A stretch of 64,000 bases of DNA from Pseudoips prasinana (Eukaryota; Arthropoda; Insecta; Lepidoptera; Nolidae). Every line of letters begins with the position of its first letter. Within the stretch, counting starts at the first letter, position 1. Positions 47,469 to 57,621 of the stretch are shown one piece after another. The stretch covers positions 27,115,934 through 27,179,933 of the forward strand of contig OX621252.1 of NCBI GenBank assembly GCA_951640165.1, written 5' to 3'. The notes under the pieces were generated by a model that saw only the letters and a program-made list of their open reading frames with translations, was not told where the DNA came from and searched no databases. Position numbers and translations under genes: made by a program.

Positions 47469-49191
47469 TCTCCCTCCCCAAGCGTGAAATTACCCGAATT
47501 ATGGTTTACGGGATTCGGGTTATTTCGCGTAGACAGCTTAATTTTTAAAACATACAAAATGTATCCTAGAAGACACAAAGATAAAATGACATATAGTAAA
47601 ATAGTAGCCAGGCTTGTATTTTTAATATTCACTGCACTAAAATTTTCACTTTTTACACTTTCACTTTCAAGATTTTTGGTCTTTAGCATTTGCATTAGCT
47701 CTTTCACATCATCGAAGTTAATATCCTTCATGTCCAGGGTATCATTCCAAGTTAGATTCAAGGATTGAAGTTTCCAAGAATTGGAGTTAATTTTATATTA
47801 CTATTTCCGTAGAATCACCGATGCTGGAGTCGAGTATTTTCTAAGGATACTACACAATTTTCGGGAATGTGTAATATGTATGACCCACGTAGAGATTGGT
47901 AGGTCACGTTGCTGCCGCAAGATTCTTTTAATATAGCCACGTCTCTTATATAGACTATCCAATCATTGTTCATAATACGTTGAACCTTTGTGCTTTCCAA
48001 ATTTACTGAGACAGCATTACAATTGCTTACTTTATCTCGGAGTTGCATTAATTGCTGGACACAAGTTTCCTCTGCGTATGGTAGGATGTTGTCTTCTGTA
48101 CAGAGAAATTGGTTCTCCCCGATTTCCTCGCAGGAGCTCGCGACTGGTAAGTACTTCAGCCCTTTCACCATAAGGTATGGGAATTTGGGAATAATTGCTA
48201 GAGTTTTGTTAGTTGTATGATCAAATATAGGAAATGTAAATAATTTAAAGTAATTATAAATGTTACCATCGGTTAATGGAATCTCTAAAATAAATGTAAT
48301 CTGGTTTCCTTTCATAAAAGCTTTGACGGTTATCATTTTCTCTAATTTAACTAAATTACTAGCACTGGCTTCATACATAAGATTTTCTGTACTATCAATA
48401 TCTTTTAATATGATTAACAATTCAGTAGAATTAATTATAGCTTGGTGCAGCACAGAAACTTTACTTAGGGCTAAGGCGGTCTCAATTTCACTCAATGACA
48501 TGTATATCGAACGGAAATTCATGCTGAAAATGTGAAACATTGTCAGAATTTGCGTAGAGTAAATAGACTGCACTTCCTTATTAATTACTTTCTTAACCAA
48601 CTCTTCAATAGCTCTTAGTTTTTCATCTAATATCTTTGAATTTACATGTAACGTGTCTGTGCTGTTTATAAAGGTGTCTAGCATTTTTGAAATTATACAA
48701 ATTTTCTTATCAGTTAACATCTGCTTATGGTTTAATTGTGTAAATAGGGAATCATAGTTATTGGCATCTTCATGATCTAAATTTCCTGTGATTAGTTAGA
48801 TAATTGATCCCAAGGGATTGATAATGCCTCTTTTTATTCTATAATTAGGGGTCGAATGTGTTGGCAATAGCTGTCTTAGCTTATCTATTGTTATACTACG
48901 AAGATATTCTATTTGTTTCCTTAAACCTAAAAAATCAATGGAGTACTGATTACTCTTATCAATTAAATCACTAAACTGCGTATACTTCCTTAAATTAAAC
49001 TCTAATGTCGTACATATGCCGCTTAAATCTAATACCTTTATGACTGTCCATTTGTCCTCTTGTTTATAGGCTTGCCCAATATTAATTGGTAGCAATCCCG
49101 GGTTACGTTCAATCTTTTGAACCTGAAGGCCCTGGTTTGGGATCACCAAGGTCAGAATAACCAGACTGCACCTGTGGAGGGCGTTTGACAT
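47423..49191 (-). pseudogene. Gypsy env-like gene (broken)
   Basis: Begins with ATG at 49191 and a hydrophobic signal-like start, overlapping the end of pol by about 80 bp as in errantiviruses. A basic cleavage-site-like RIKR is followed by a short hydrophobic stretch. The carboxy part at 47423-47761 holds one strong transmembrane helix. These features fit the baculovirus-F-like envelope of errantiviruses. Breaks: an in-frame stop at 48796-48798 and a frameshift between 47815 and 47761. It cannot make a full envelope protein from this copy. Confidence 0.8.
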
Positions 49192-52100
49192 TTTTAATAG
49201 GCACTTTAGTTTGCCTATGTCCTACAGTAATGGGTACTATATTACGTTTTACTTTATCGGTAACAATAACTTTCTGATATCGAGGCTTATCTTTACTTTT
49301 TCTGGTGTTAACATCTTTTGCAAAAATAACCTGTTCCCTTTTTAAGCTAATGTTACTCTCTCCACCTCTTTTATCCCTAATCTTTTTCTTTTGCTCTACC
49401 ATTTTATCTGCTAAATGTTGATATAAGAATTTTGTTCTTTTCGCGTGATCTTTTAGTAGTTGTTGCGTATATAACCTGTCAAAATCTACATTAAACATCG
49501 GATTTGAATCGGTATGACCGAATACCACCTCGAAGGGCGTTAACCCTGTAGCCGAGTGAATGGCATTATTATAAGCCATTACTGAGTAGGTCATGACGGA
49601 TGCTGCATCCGTGCATTTTTGTTCGTATTTAGCAAGACGATAGATCTCAATTATCGTAGAGTGGAATCGTTCTACAATACCTGTCGAATTTGGATTATTA
49701 GCAGTTGTAATATGTAACTGAATTTTGTACATAGATGTCATATCTCTAATCATTTCGTTGTTAAACTCCGAACCGGGGTCACAGCTTATTTTTGTAGGAG
49801 TACATACATAGAGAAATACTTTATGAGAGCTCTAACTACCTCACCTGTTGATCTATTACTTATCTCTATGGCTTGGCCTAGCTTACTGAATGCGTCAATG
49901 ATTGTTAAATAATATTGGTTTTCTATACTAAAAATATCCATGAAAATTTCTTGAAAGGGAGCGCTCTGGGTTTGTGTTAATTGAAGCATAGGTTTTATGG
50001 GTTTTCTATCATATTTCATTTTATTGCATGATTCACATACATTCAAAACTGCAGAAATAGTCTCTTGCATCCTATCCCAATAAAAGTTTCTTTTGATCCT
50101 TAATATTGTTTCCTTAATTCCTCTATGGCATGTTAACCCATCATGATATTTTAAATTGATTGCTTTTTGTTCCTTTTCATCTTCCACATAAACTACACGC
50201 TTCGTACATTCATAAAAATCTACCATTCCTTGCTTAAATAGACTAATAATAATATTGGAAAAATCTCGTCTATGCTCGGGTTTTTCAAAGTATATAAAAT
50301 ACTTGCTTTTTGGTTTAATGTATTCTTTAAGGAATTTCTTTATTAAATCTATGTTACCAACTGGTAAGAAAACTTCCAACACCTTTTGTTTTTCCCTAGA
50401 CAAATTTGTAACCTGAATATCGTTTTTAAACCATTCAAAGACTAAAATTTGGTTTGGTTTCGTATCAATGGCCTCCTGAAGTATTGGAATGCCATATGAT
50501 TCCATATCGGCTGCTGAATGAACTGTAATAGTACTGCTATTATCTGATCTTACGGGATAATTCCGGTCTACTGAGTCTACTGACATCGTCTCTTCTGAGT
50601 CTGCCGTTATCGTCCTTTCTGAGTCAGAAATAGTAATTGTGTCAGAGGATTCACGATTTTTTAAATCTTTACCTGTTTTATCAGTCTTTTGATCAGTTCT
50701 ATTCCTGATTTCCGTTTCGTTGTCATCAATGTTAACAGCCGTTGGCTGAGTTTCGTCATCATTATCAGAGTCGAGAGCGTTAATTTTGATCCGAGAAAGC
50801 GCGTCAGCATTAGTATTTTGCTTTCCATTTTTATATATTACGTCAAAGTCATATTCTTGCAGTCGTAGTCGCCAACGAGTTAATTTACTATTAGGCTCTT
50901 TTAAAGAATACAGCCAAGCTAATGGCCTGTGATCAGTATAGATAATAAATTTGCGGCCGTAAAGGTAGGGTCTAAAATATTTAACTGCCCAGATAATTGC
51001 TAATAGCTCACGTTCGATAGTACTATACCTACTTTCAGTGTCACTCAATGTCCTGCTCGCATATGCTATCGGTTTGTCGCTACCAATTGGTCCTTGAGAC
51101 AGAACTGCCCCTAAAGCCACAGTGGAAGCATCTGTTGTTAAAATAAAGAGTTTGTCAAAGTCTGGGTACTATAGTAAAGGCACGGTTGTAAGTAGTTCTT
51201 TACATTTTTCAAAAGCGTCAATATAATTTTTGTCGATTATAACTTTATTGCGTTTCTTCAGGCAGCTAGTCAACGGTTGCGTAACTTTTGCGAAGTCCCC
51301 TATGAAGCGTCGGTAATACCCTATTAGTTCTAAAAAGCTCTTTATTTCTGTAGTGGTCTTAGGTAAGGGATAGTCAAGTACTGTCTGAATTTTGTCATTG
51401 TTGGGTTTAAGTCCATCCTTTGTGATCGTGTGTCCTAAATAAAGTACTTCTTTTCGTAAAAATTCTGACTTATCTAATTGTATTTTGAGATTAGTTTCCC
51501 TGAGACGTGTAAATACTGTTCGTAGTTTTTCTAAATGTTCCTGTAAGCTATTTGAAAAAATAATTATGTCATCGAGATAAACAAGACAATGTATGCCTTG
51601 TAACCCTCTTAATATGTTATCCATTGCCCGCTGAAAGGTAGCAGGGGCTGTTTTCAGGCCAAACGGCATTCGAAGAAATTGAAAATGTCCAAATTCTGTA
51701 CTAAATGCAGTCTTCTGCCTATCCTCTTCATTAACTTCTATTTGGTGATAGCCAGACGCTAAGTCAATTGTTGAAAAATAAATACTTTTTCCTAATTTGT
51801 CGAAAAGATCTAATATGTTTGGTAGTGGGTACTTGTCATCTACAGTAATTTCATTTAATCGCCGGTAATCAATAACCATTCTATATTTTACTTTTCCTGA
51901 TGCATCTGGTTTTTTTGGAACAAGATGGACCGGTGCACTCCATGGAGAGTGTGATTCCTCAATAACATTATCTTTTAGTAGTTTATCTACTTGTTCTTTA
52001 ATTTCAGCTGCTAGCGCGGGGGGTTGACGATAGGGCCTTACATATATTGGATCCTCATTTTTCGTCCGAATTACGTGTTTAACTTGACCAGTGAAAGTTA

Positions 52101-52820
52101 ATGGGAGTTGTTCGCAATAAAAATATCCTTAAATTCTTTACATAATTCAAATATAGACTTTCGTTCTTCCTCGTTCATATGTTCTAAGCGTAATTTGTTT
52201 AAATTTTCTTCTAGTAAAGCGTCTACTTCAATATCTTTCATACCTTTTGTAAAATTTATTTTACAATTATTATCCTCATACTTGATGATTTTAAATGGTT
52301 TCCTCACTGTCATTACTGCCTCTTGCTCTAAACTATTTTGTATTATTGTGGTTGCATATCCGTTTTTACAGTTAACTAAAGCAGTGGGCATTCTCACACC
52401 CTCACAAAACTCCTTATATTCTAATATACCTACTCCTGTATGTAAATCTGTAGGTAGTTTTACACGTTGTTCTGTTCGCGGTGCTATTTTCACTTGGTAA
52501 CTAGAACTATTATGAATTATAGGGATAGACGTTGTACTGGTTTTTAAAATGTAACGTTTTAAATCAATTAGAGCGCCAACCTGCCTTAATAGATCATCAC
52601 CGATGACACCGTCATAAGGTGAATCTACATCGTAGAGATAAAACTTATGGTGATCATTACTTTTGAAAGTTGGCGGTAACAGAATTTCTATGACTTCTGA
52701 ATGCGCGCTATATGCATGAGTACTTATGACCTTAAACGGTTCATAGCGTAAAGCATATGGAAAATATTCGTATGCTTTCCTAGGGCTGATAAATGACCTC
52801 ATACTACCAGTGTCTATCAT
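49109..52820 (-). pseudogene. Gypsy pol: protease, reverse transcriptase, RNase H, integrase (broken)
   Basis: In coding order: an aspartic protease with a DTGS motif (about 52810), a connector, RT with VIDYRRLNEIT and YLDDIIIFS (about 51560), RNase H with TDHRPLAWL, an integrase HHCC zinc finger (about 50050-50150), and the integrase core and tail to 49109. Breaks: a frame change between 52098 and 51879, an in-frame TAG at 51169-51171 between RT and RNase H, and a frameshift near 49786-49800 in the integrase core. The order RT-RNase H-integrase defines the gypsy class. Confidence 0.9.
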
Positions 52821-52888
52821 AAATTTTGAATCAATTTCTGGAATATAAATATAGGGTAACTTAAGGCTAGGGTCACAATTAATTTCTA

Positions 52889-53410
52889 TTACCTCTGGTC
52901 GTTTTGAATCAAGGCCATATGAAAATTTTGTGAGTCTTCGGAATTTTCTGGAGGTGCGCTTTCACTATCTGAGTTTTGAGAATCGGGAAAAGATACATGC
53001 GGTTCAGTCTGTTCATATGGATCTATATAGTAATCATAGTACAAATCGTCACTAAAATCGTTTTGTTCGTAGTTATTATGATCGAATGCTTGTTCATTGT
53101 AAAACTGTAATTCATTTAATTGAAAACCTCTATTCGTATTTTGTGCCGGTGCAGTACGCATTGTGACATCTGATGATATGTTTCCTTGATTATTTGTTAA
53201 ATTAGGGGGTTTATAACCGAACTGGGAAAAGCCTGGGTTTGAAGGGCGATTTCCAAATTGTTGTGGGCGCATCCCTAATGGTTGAGGGTGCATCCCAAAT
53301 TGTTGAGGGCGCATATTAAATGGGGGTCGAGCACCAAACGTGGGCCTATACCCTAACTGGGGTCTATAACCAAATTGTTGTTGCCCGTTCTGTTGAGATC
53401 TATGCTGCAA
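52889..53410 (-). pseudogene. Gypsy gag downstream region, Gln/Pro/Gly-rich
   Basis: Repeated GMRPQQFG- and GYRPQLG-like units (about residues 13-60) lead into an acidic carboxy region with YYDYYIDPYEQ. It is in a different frame from the main gag frame, which stops at 53431, so gag is split by a frameshift here. It precedes the protease region of pol. Confidence 0.7.
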
Positions 53411-53430
53411 CGCTTGACCTTGACCAGGTG

Positions 53431-54162
53431 CTATACCAAACTTAAATTTCGGAGATAAAATTGGTTAGTCGGGTTATTATTGAATCTAGCCGGTTGCGTG
53501 TTATTCCCGAAACTAAATGTTGCTGGTGTAACCGGGAGCTGAGCAGAAGAGTTTTGTTTTAACGCTGTTTTATTTCGCGCGGTGTATTGTTCGTGGAAAT
53601 TGACCTCTTCCATAACTATGCTTAAGGCCCCTTCGAGAGTTTGAGGTGTTTTCAAACGAACAAATCTGACCATGTACTCGGGTAAATTATACAGAAATAC
53701 ATTAAGGGAAGTATTATTATAAATTGTAATTTTACTTCTTTTAAGGTCGGCATCTAGAAGTGAATTAACTTTTGATATTAAATTAAACCTTACAGACTGA
53801 ATTCTATTGCAAAGTTCGAGGTATGATTCACCCTGTTTAATTTTGATCGACTCTAACTCTATCGCAATGCATTCTTCGCTGCGTGGATCCCCAAAATGTT
53901 GCGTCAGTAATTTTTTAAACTCATCCCGAGTCACAATATCTTCCCGTTCACTAATGAGAGCCGCGGCCTTGTCCACGAGACGGCTCATTATTGTGTGCAT
54001 AATGTAAGTATTTTGGACGGGCCCCCCGACATATTTGTTAATTACATATTCACATTGTCTTATAAATAAGCTAAGTTGCCGCTTATCTCCACCGAAAAGG
54101 GGAATAATTTTAATCATTTCGTTCGGAATAAGAACGACTCGCTCCAAATTATCGGTTGCCAT
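53431..54162 (-). CDS. Gypsy gag, capsid part
   Basis: 243 residues from ATG 54162. It has the helical capsid-type signature of errantivirus Gag (IPLFGGDKRQLSLFIRQCEY, FKKLLTQHFGD, LELCNRIQSVRFNL, FLYNLPEYMVRFVRLK). There is no CCHC knuckle in this frame, as is usual for the group. It forms the intracellular particle that packages element RNA. The frame breaks at 53431. Confidence 0.85.
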   Translation of the reverse strand: MATDNLERVVLIPNEMIKIIPLFGGDKRQLSLFIRQCEYVINKYVGGPVQNTYIMHTIMSRLVDKAAALISEREDIVTRDEFKKLLTQHFGDPRSEECIAIELESIKIKQGESYLELCNRIQSVRFNLISKVNSLLDADLKRSKITIYNNTSLNVFLYNLPEYMVRFVRLKTPQTLEGALSIVMEEVNFHEQYTARNKTALKQNSSAQLPVTPATFSFGNNTQPARFNNNPTNQFYLRNLSLV

Positions 54163-54617
54163 TATGAATTATTTTTTTGTGTAATATAAGTGAAATATAG
54201 ATCACTGTAATATTACTTAATATAATTTACAGTAAATGTCTGTAAAATATGTATCTAAAAGTATTTAAATGCTTTTCAATTAAAACTTTTTCTAATTATC
54301 TTTTAACTACTAACACGTTATATAATTAAAGTCCGATATCATAAATTTCATACGAAAACCAGACTACAGTTAAAAAGAGAGATTTTCAAGCTCTATTTAA
54401 CAAAACTCAACAATTAAAATAAAATGGCATAAAGACGGGATGGTGAAAAAGCTTACTCACCAACCAGCCGGCATCGCCATCAGCTTCGCTCCAACCACTT
54501 GACAAATTTATTTGTTCGATAGATCGCTGCGTACGCGCCCGGAACCGCGATTTTCGTGAAAATTCACACAAAATCTCGCGAAGACGCGTATTTGACAGCG
54601 ATCCTGTCCTCAGCGCC

Positions 54618-54877
54618 AGTCAAATTCGTGGATGCTTCTATTAGCTTTTTAAAAACTAAATATTTCAAAGTTATATGAAGAAATAAAAGAATACGTCCGA
54701 ACAGAGTGAGATGCTCGTTTAATATTAATTCACATTCAAATCGTTTCCCACAAATTAACTTGTAACTTATGTGCTAACATACATAATACGTGGAACTGTA
54801 CCACCCGCGATGCCACCTGGCTTGCGCAACTCTAAGCAGGCACAGTAACCATCCTGTGTGGTACAGGGTACATAACT
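54618..54877 (-). repeat. Gypsy 5' LTR and primer site
   Basis: 260 bp. On the coding strand it begins AGTTATGTACC and ends near ATTTGACT. The next bases, TGGCGCTGAGGACAGG (about 54603-54618 on the reverse strand), have the usual TGG start of a tRNA primer site; the tRNA is not identified. Confidence 0.88.
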
Positions 54878-54881
54878 AGGT

Positions 54882-55061
54882 ACCTAGATAAATTGTTTGC
54901 TACTAATATCAATTAGGATGTAAGTCTGTTTGTATTATCTTACTTACGTAAAGTTTGTTTTGTTTTGTATTTAGAAAGGAAACTGTAGGTCTACAACTTA
55001 AAAATTGTTTAAACATTTAAGAAAATTTGTATAACTGTTTGTTTCTTAATAAAATAAATAA
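54882..55061 (+). other. Element 3 3'UTR and tail beyond the gypsy element
   Basis: Continues ACCTAGATAAATTGTTTGC from the 47207 side, then AT-rich sequence ending TTAATAAAATAAATAAATA. There is no ORF. It marks the 3' end of element 3. Confidence 0.65.
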
Positions 55062-55067
55062 ATAATT

Positions 55068-55338
55068 ATGAATACAATTCGGAATATTAATAATAGTTAA
55101 CGCTTAATTAAAACCGAAACTCAAAAAATATCAAATTCAAAATTCGTGCCAGTGGGTACCGTTCCTAGAATACTGGCAGCATTGCCACGTTGAATAGCAA
55201 TGTTCAGTTGTTGAGCGAAATACGGCCAGCATTTCGGGAACGTGTCGTTTCTACTAGTCGAGCTGCCGTTTCTCTATAGATGGCCGATGACTTATTATTA
55301 ATATTCCGAATTGTTATTCATAATTATATTGGAAATAA
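55068..55338. mobile_element. Palindromic MITE, main part, in a P-element intron
   Basis: ATGAATACAATTCGGAATAT at the left and its inverse at 55294-55325 make terminal repeats that extend outward into CCAATATAATT at 37162-37172. The total repeat arm is about 45 bp. The interior of about 200 bp has no ORF. It holds GATGGCCGATGAC and GGGTACCGTTCCTAGAATAC. Confidence 0.7.
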
Positions 55339-55404
55339 AATTAAATATTTTATGGGTAAAAAAATCTGCATTGTTACGAACCAATATATCCAGTTTTAAA
55401 CAAG

Positions 55405-55594
55405 GTAAAGTTCCCTTCTTTAATTTTCTAAGGCCTTTTTTTTGTTACTACGAAGTCTTCATCGTCAAAATGGCATGAACAAATTTTTGTATATTTAGAG
55501 GGAGACCAGTCTTGTCTGTTAATTTTTGCTATACATTTTTGTCTAAGATTATCTTCAGATGGCAATCTATAACATTCATAATTTAAAATTTGAC
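55405..55594 (-). pseudogene. P transposase THAP-domain exon 2
   Basis: On the minus strand: YRLPSEDNLRQKCIAKINRQ, then DWSPSKYTKICSCHFDDEDF. This is the second half of a THAP zinc finger, with the C-x2-H-type CSCHF end. It ends in a run of A followed by a stop in this frame. It belongs with the start exon at 56137-56231. Confidence 0.8.
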
Positions 55595-56136
55595 TAAATA
55601 AACTAGGTAGGCTTGAAGTAGGTACTTAATTTAAATTAAGTAAACAACGAGCATACTAACGAAGGGAAGTAGGTGCTTTAATTAAATTACTGTACAAAGA
55701 ATATTTAATTTAAAGGAGATTGTATATTTTTTTGTGCAGTGTATTCCATGGTTTTAGTACTTTCTATTTATGATACAGCTGCGGGAAATTAGGTAAAATA
55801 ACAGGATTCTAATTACGGCCCTGTTTTTTGTTATGTTCATGTTTGTTCGATAAATGGCGGTTCATTAAAAAAATGATATTAAAAGCTACAAAAAATGTAT
55901 TTTGGTCATTAAAGGGGTTTTACGAATGAACGTAAAACAAATTTCAGACAATACGATTATTAGATTATGATTATTTATGATAGTACTGAACTCTGCGTAC
56001 CTAAATATTTTTTATTCCCATGACCCCATCCCCAAGAGTCGCGATCTAATGTCGTGTAGAATTATGTTTCGAAACGCCGACGTTAAGGGAATTTTCTAGA
56101 ACTATTTTGATAAAAAATAGCATAAAATTACTTACA
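55595..56136 (-). other. First intron of the P transposase pseudogene
   Basis: AT-rich, between the two THAP exons. No insertion was recognised. Confidence 0.5.
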
Positions 56137-56231
56137 AATGAAATTAGAATATATAGACTTTTTTTGATGCCATCCATTGCATTAGAACGTCTGTCCGAGT
56201 AGTTTTTACAAGATAAAACACAACACTTCAT
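56137..56231 (-). pseudogene. P transposase first exon, THAP zinc finger start
   Basis: The ATG at 56229-56231 opens MKCCVLSCKNYSDRRSNAMD, the first Cys pair of a C2CH THAP finger that binds the element's own DNA. A consensus donor (TTT/GTAAGT) follows at about 56136. The start is 152 bp inside the right terminal repeat, which ties the gene to the 27-kb unit. Confidence 0.8.
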
Positions 56232-56408
56232 TATTTTTCTCTTCTAGCGCAAATATTGCTGTAAATTGTGAACGTTCACGTAGTTGTGCACAGGACGAAC
56301 GCCAACAATACATTGACTTAGGCCACGCCTACATGATGACGTCAGGACTCAGTTGAAAATCACAGTTCTCAGTTGCTTAGGCCGTCTCCTCTTTGTAATA
56401 GCTCCATG

Positions 56409-56665
56409 GTGCAAACACAGGAGTACTATTTTTCCATTACTCCCATGATCCGATGGGACGCCTAACAACTCGACTGGAAAGAGGTCAGGTACAGGTCTTT
56501 GCGAGGCACGGGGGTATAATACCGCCAACTCCCAGACTTCGGGCTGATGCTGAGAAATTTTACTTTTTACAGAAAAGTACCAAAATTACTTGGCCCGACC
56601 CGGGATTGGAACCAGGACCTCGTTATCTGCGGGTGAACACGCTACCGCTAGACCAACGAGGCAAT
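56409..56665 (-). repeat. Right half of the tRNA-type SINE split by the P unit
   Basis: GTGCAAACACAGGAGTACT continues the left half at 29334. On the minus strand the head at about 56590-56665 reads CCTCGTTGGTCTAGCGGTAG (A box), then GGTTCCAATCCCGGG (B box). The 129-codon plus frame here is a shadow. The two halves together make one tRNA-headed repeat. Confidence 0.7.
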
Positions 56666-57167
56666 AACTATAATAATACCATCATGAGTATAATAGTCGC
56701 GAAGCCAGTAGGCTTGAATATAACCTTAACAAACCCTGTGTTAGAACAGAGGGTTAACCTAGGACTGGCTGAACTCTCCATGCCCTCCATGAACCATTCT
56801 TTGCATTCGTATCTATACCCAAATACCTCTTCCGATCTTTAAACGGATTCGCTACCAGCACCTTTACATAGGTATTCACCTAGAGGGACAGTTGGACAAA
56901 ACGACCCTATGAACGACTCGCTCATGCATCTTCCCTGAGCCGAGGTTCAATCCCCAAAAGGCGCCCCGCTAGCGCGGGTTAGTTAGTTTGTAGTCAAATT
57001 TTCTAGACAGCTTGAGGCTTCGTTCGCTTCCATTGTCCGGTGAAGCAGTAAAACCCTCATAGGCTAACAGTAAACGCCATGGTAAAATATAAAATCCTTT
57101 GTTCCATGTTAATTAATTTCCAATATTTATGGTGATCGTAAAATTGTATTCTGATTGTATGTGAGCT
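56666..57167. other. Intergenic sequence downstream of CPSF2
   Basis: No gene recognised. CCCTGAGCCGAGGTTCAATC and GCCCCGCTAGCGCGGG are GC-richer than the surroundings and may be another SINE remnant. Confidence 0.35.
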
Positions 57168-57405
57168 GCCCATAGCTATGCTCTTACCGGTCCTTATGTG
57201 ATCGGCGAGGTTAAGCAACTAGGCTCGCGGTCGGTTCATAGATGGGTGACCATCAAAGTGATTTAATTTCTGAGCGTCTCCGTGCTTCGGAGGGCACGTT
57301 AAGCTGTCGGTCCCGGTTGTAGTCATTAGGCAAAGTTAAGCCAAGTCAGATGCCTACTGGGCGGCTTGAGTAACTCTGACACTAAGGTAACTACTGCCCA
57401 TACGA
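57168..57405 (+). repeat. 5S-rRNA-derived SINE, clearest copy
   Basis: GGCGAGGTTAAGCAACTAGG, CTCGCGGTCGGTTCATAGAT and GGGTGACC follow the 5S rRNA internal-promoter order. The body follows with TTTCTGAGCGTCTCCGTGCT, ACGTTAAGCTGTCGGTCCCG and CTGGGCGGCTTGAGTAAC. It is followed directly by the CPSF2 3' end. Not a functional 5S gene, because the flanking thirds do not match. Confidence 0.65.
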
Positions 57406-57528
57406 TAAGTAGGTGTATTTCGAGAATAAACAAAACAATAAAATATTTAATCGATTCATTTTATTCCTTAAAAGTAAATTATTTACATAATAATGTTGTA
57501 TCCAGTCAGGGTACATGGATAGAGTATT

Positions 57529-57621
57529 TCAGACTATCGCAAACTGTTCGTAGAGGAGTTCTCTCACTTTGTAGTACTCTTCAGAGAGCACGCCTTCTAG
57601 AGCTACGCGGCCATTCTCCAA
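57529..57621 (-). CDS. Cpsf2: CPSF2 last coding exon
   Basis: Acceptor TTTATTTATTTCAG, then LENGRVALEGVLSEEYYKVR and ELLYEQFAIV, TGA at 57529-57531. A poly(A) signal AATAAA follows on the minus strand (57459-57464), about 65 bp after the stop, so the 3'UTR is short. Confidence 0.93.
   Translation of the reverse strand: MENGRVALEGVLSEEYYKVRELLYEQFAIV

Larger units (their letters stand above)
47208..54877 (-). mobile_element. Gypsy/errantivirus-type LTR retrotransposon, minus strand
   Basis: Two LTRs of about 260 bp (47208-47468 and 54618-54877) enclose gag, pol and an env-like gene read on the minus strand. A 4-bp AGGT duplication flanks it (47204-47207 and 54878-54881). On the coding strand the LTR starts AGTTATGTACC, like Drosophila gypsy. 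The insertion split the 3'UTR of element 3. The LTRs are near-identical, yet the genes carry stops and frameshifts, so this copy is inactive or sustained by relatives. As an endogenous retrovirus it is described here with its breaks only. Confidence 0.92.
37173..55061 (+). mobile_element. PHD-finger LINE (element 3), carrying a second LINE and a gypsy element
   Basis: The host element starts CAGTTAGCGTTCCGCGCTCG and has ORF1 37310-38305, ORF2 endonuclease 38570-39450, RT 45110-47150, a 3'UTR to 47207 continued at 54882, and a tail of AAAATAAATAAATA ending near 55061. It is flanked by ATAATT duplications (37167-37172 and 55062-55067) and lies inside the left terminal repeat of a MITE. Two elements split it: 39455-45104 (minus LINE) and 47208-54877 (minus gypsy). 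Without them it would be about 4.6 kb. Confidence 0.8.
29335..56408 (-). mobile_element. P-element-bounded composite insertion of about 27 kb
   Basis: The left end 29335-29360 and the right end 56383-56408 are perfect 26-bp inverted repeats starting CATGGAGCTATTAC. They are flanked by identical 8-bp GTGCAAAC at 29327-29334 and 56409-56416. P elements are known for CATG-type ends and 8-bp duplications. The right end is 177 bp upstream of a THAP-domain start codon on the minus strand, so that transposase gene belongs to the unit. Inside are a second, opposite P fragment, a PHD-finger LINE holding another LINE and a gypsy element, and a MITE. All look like later or passenger insertions. The inverted repeats differ just inside the 26 bp, as expected for the 5' and 3' ends of one element. 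Confidence 0.82.

Noticed and set aside
57190..57260. Considered as a 5S rRNA gene
   Set aside because: Only the internal part resembles 5S rRNA, and the body recurs as a dispersed repeat.
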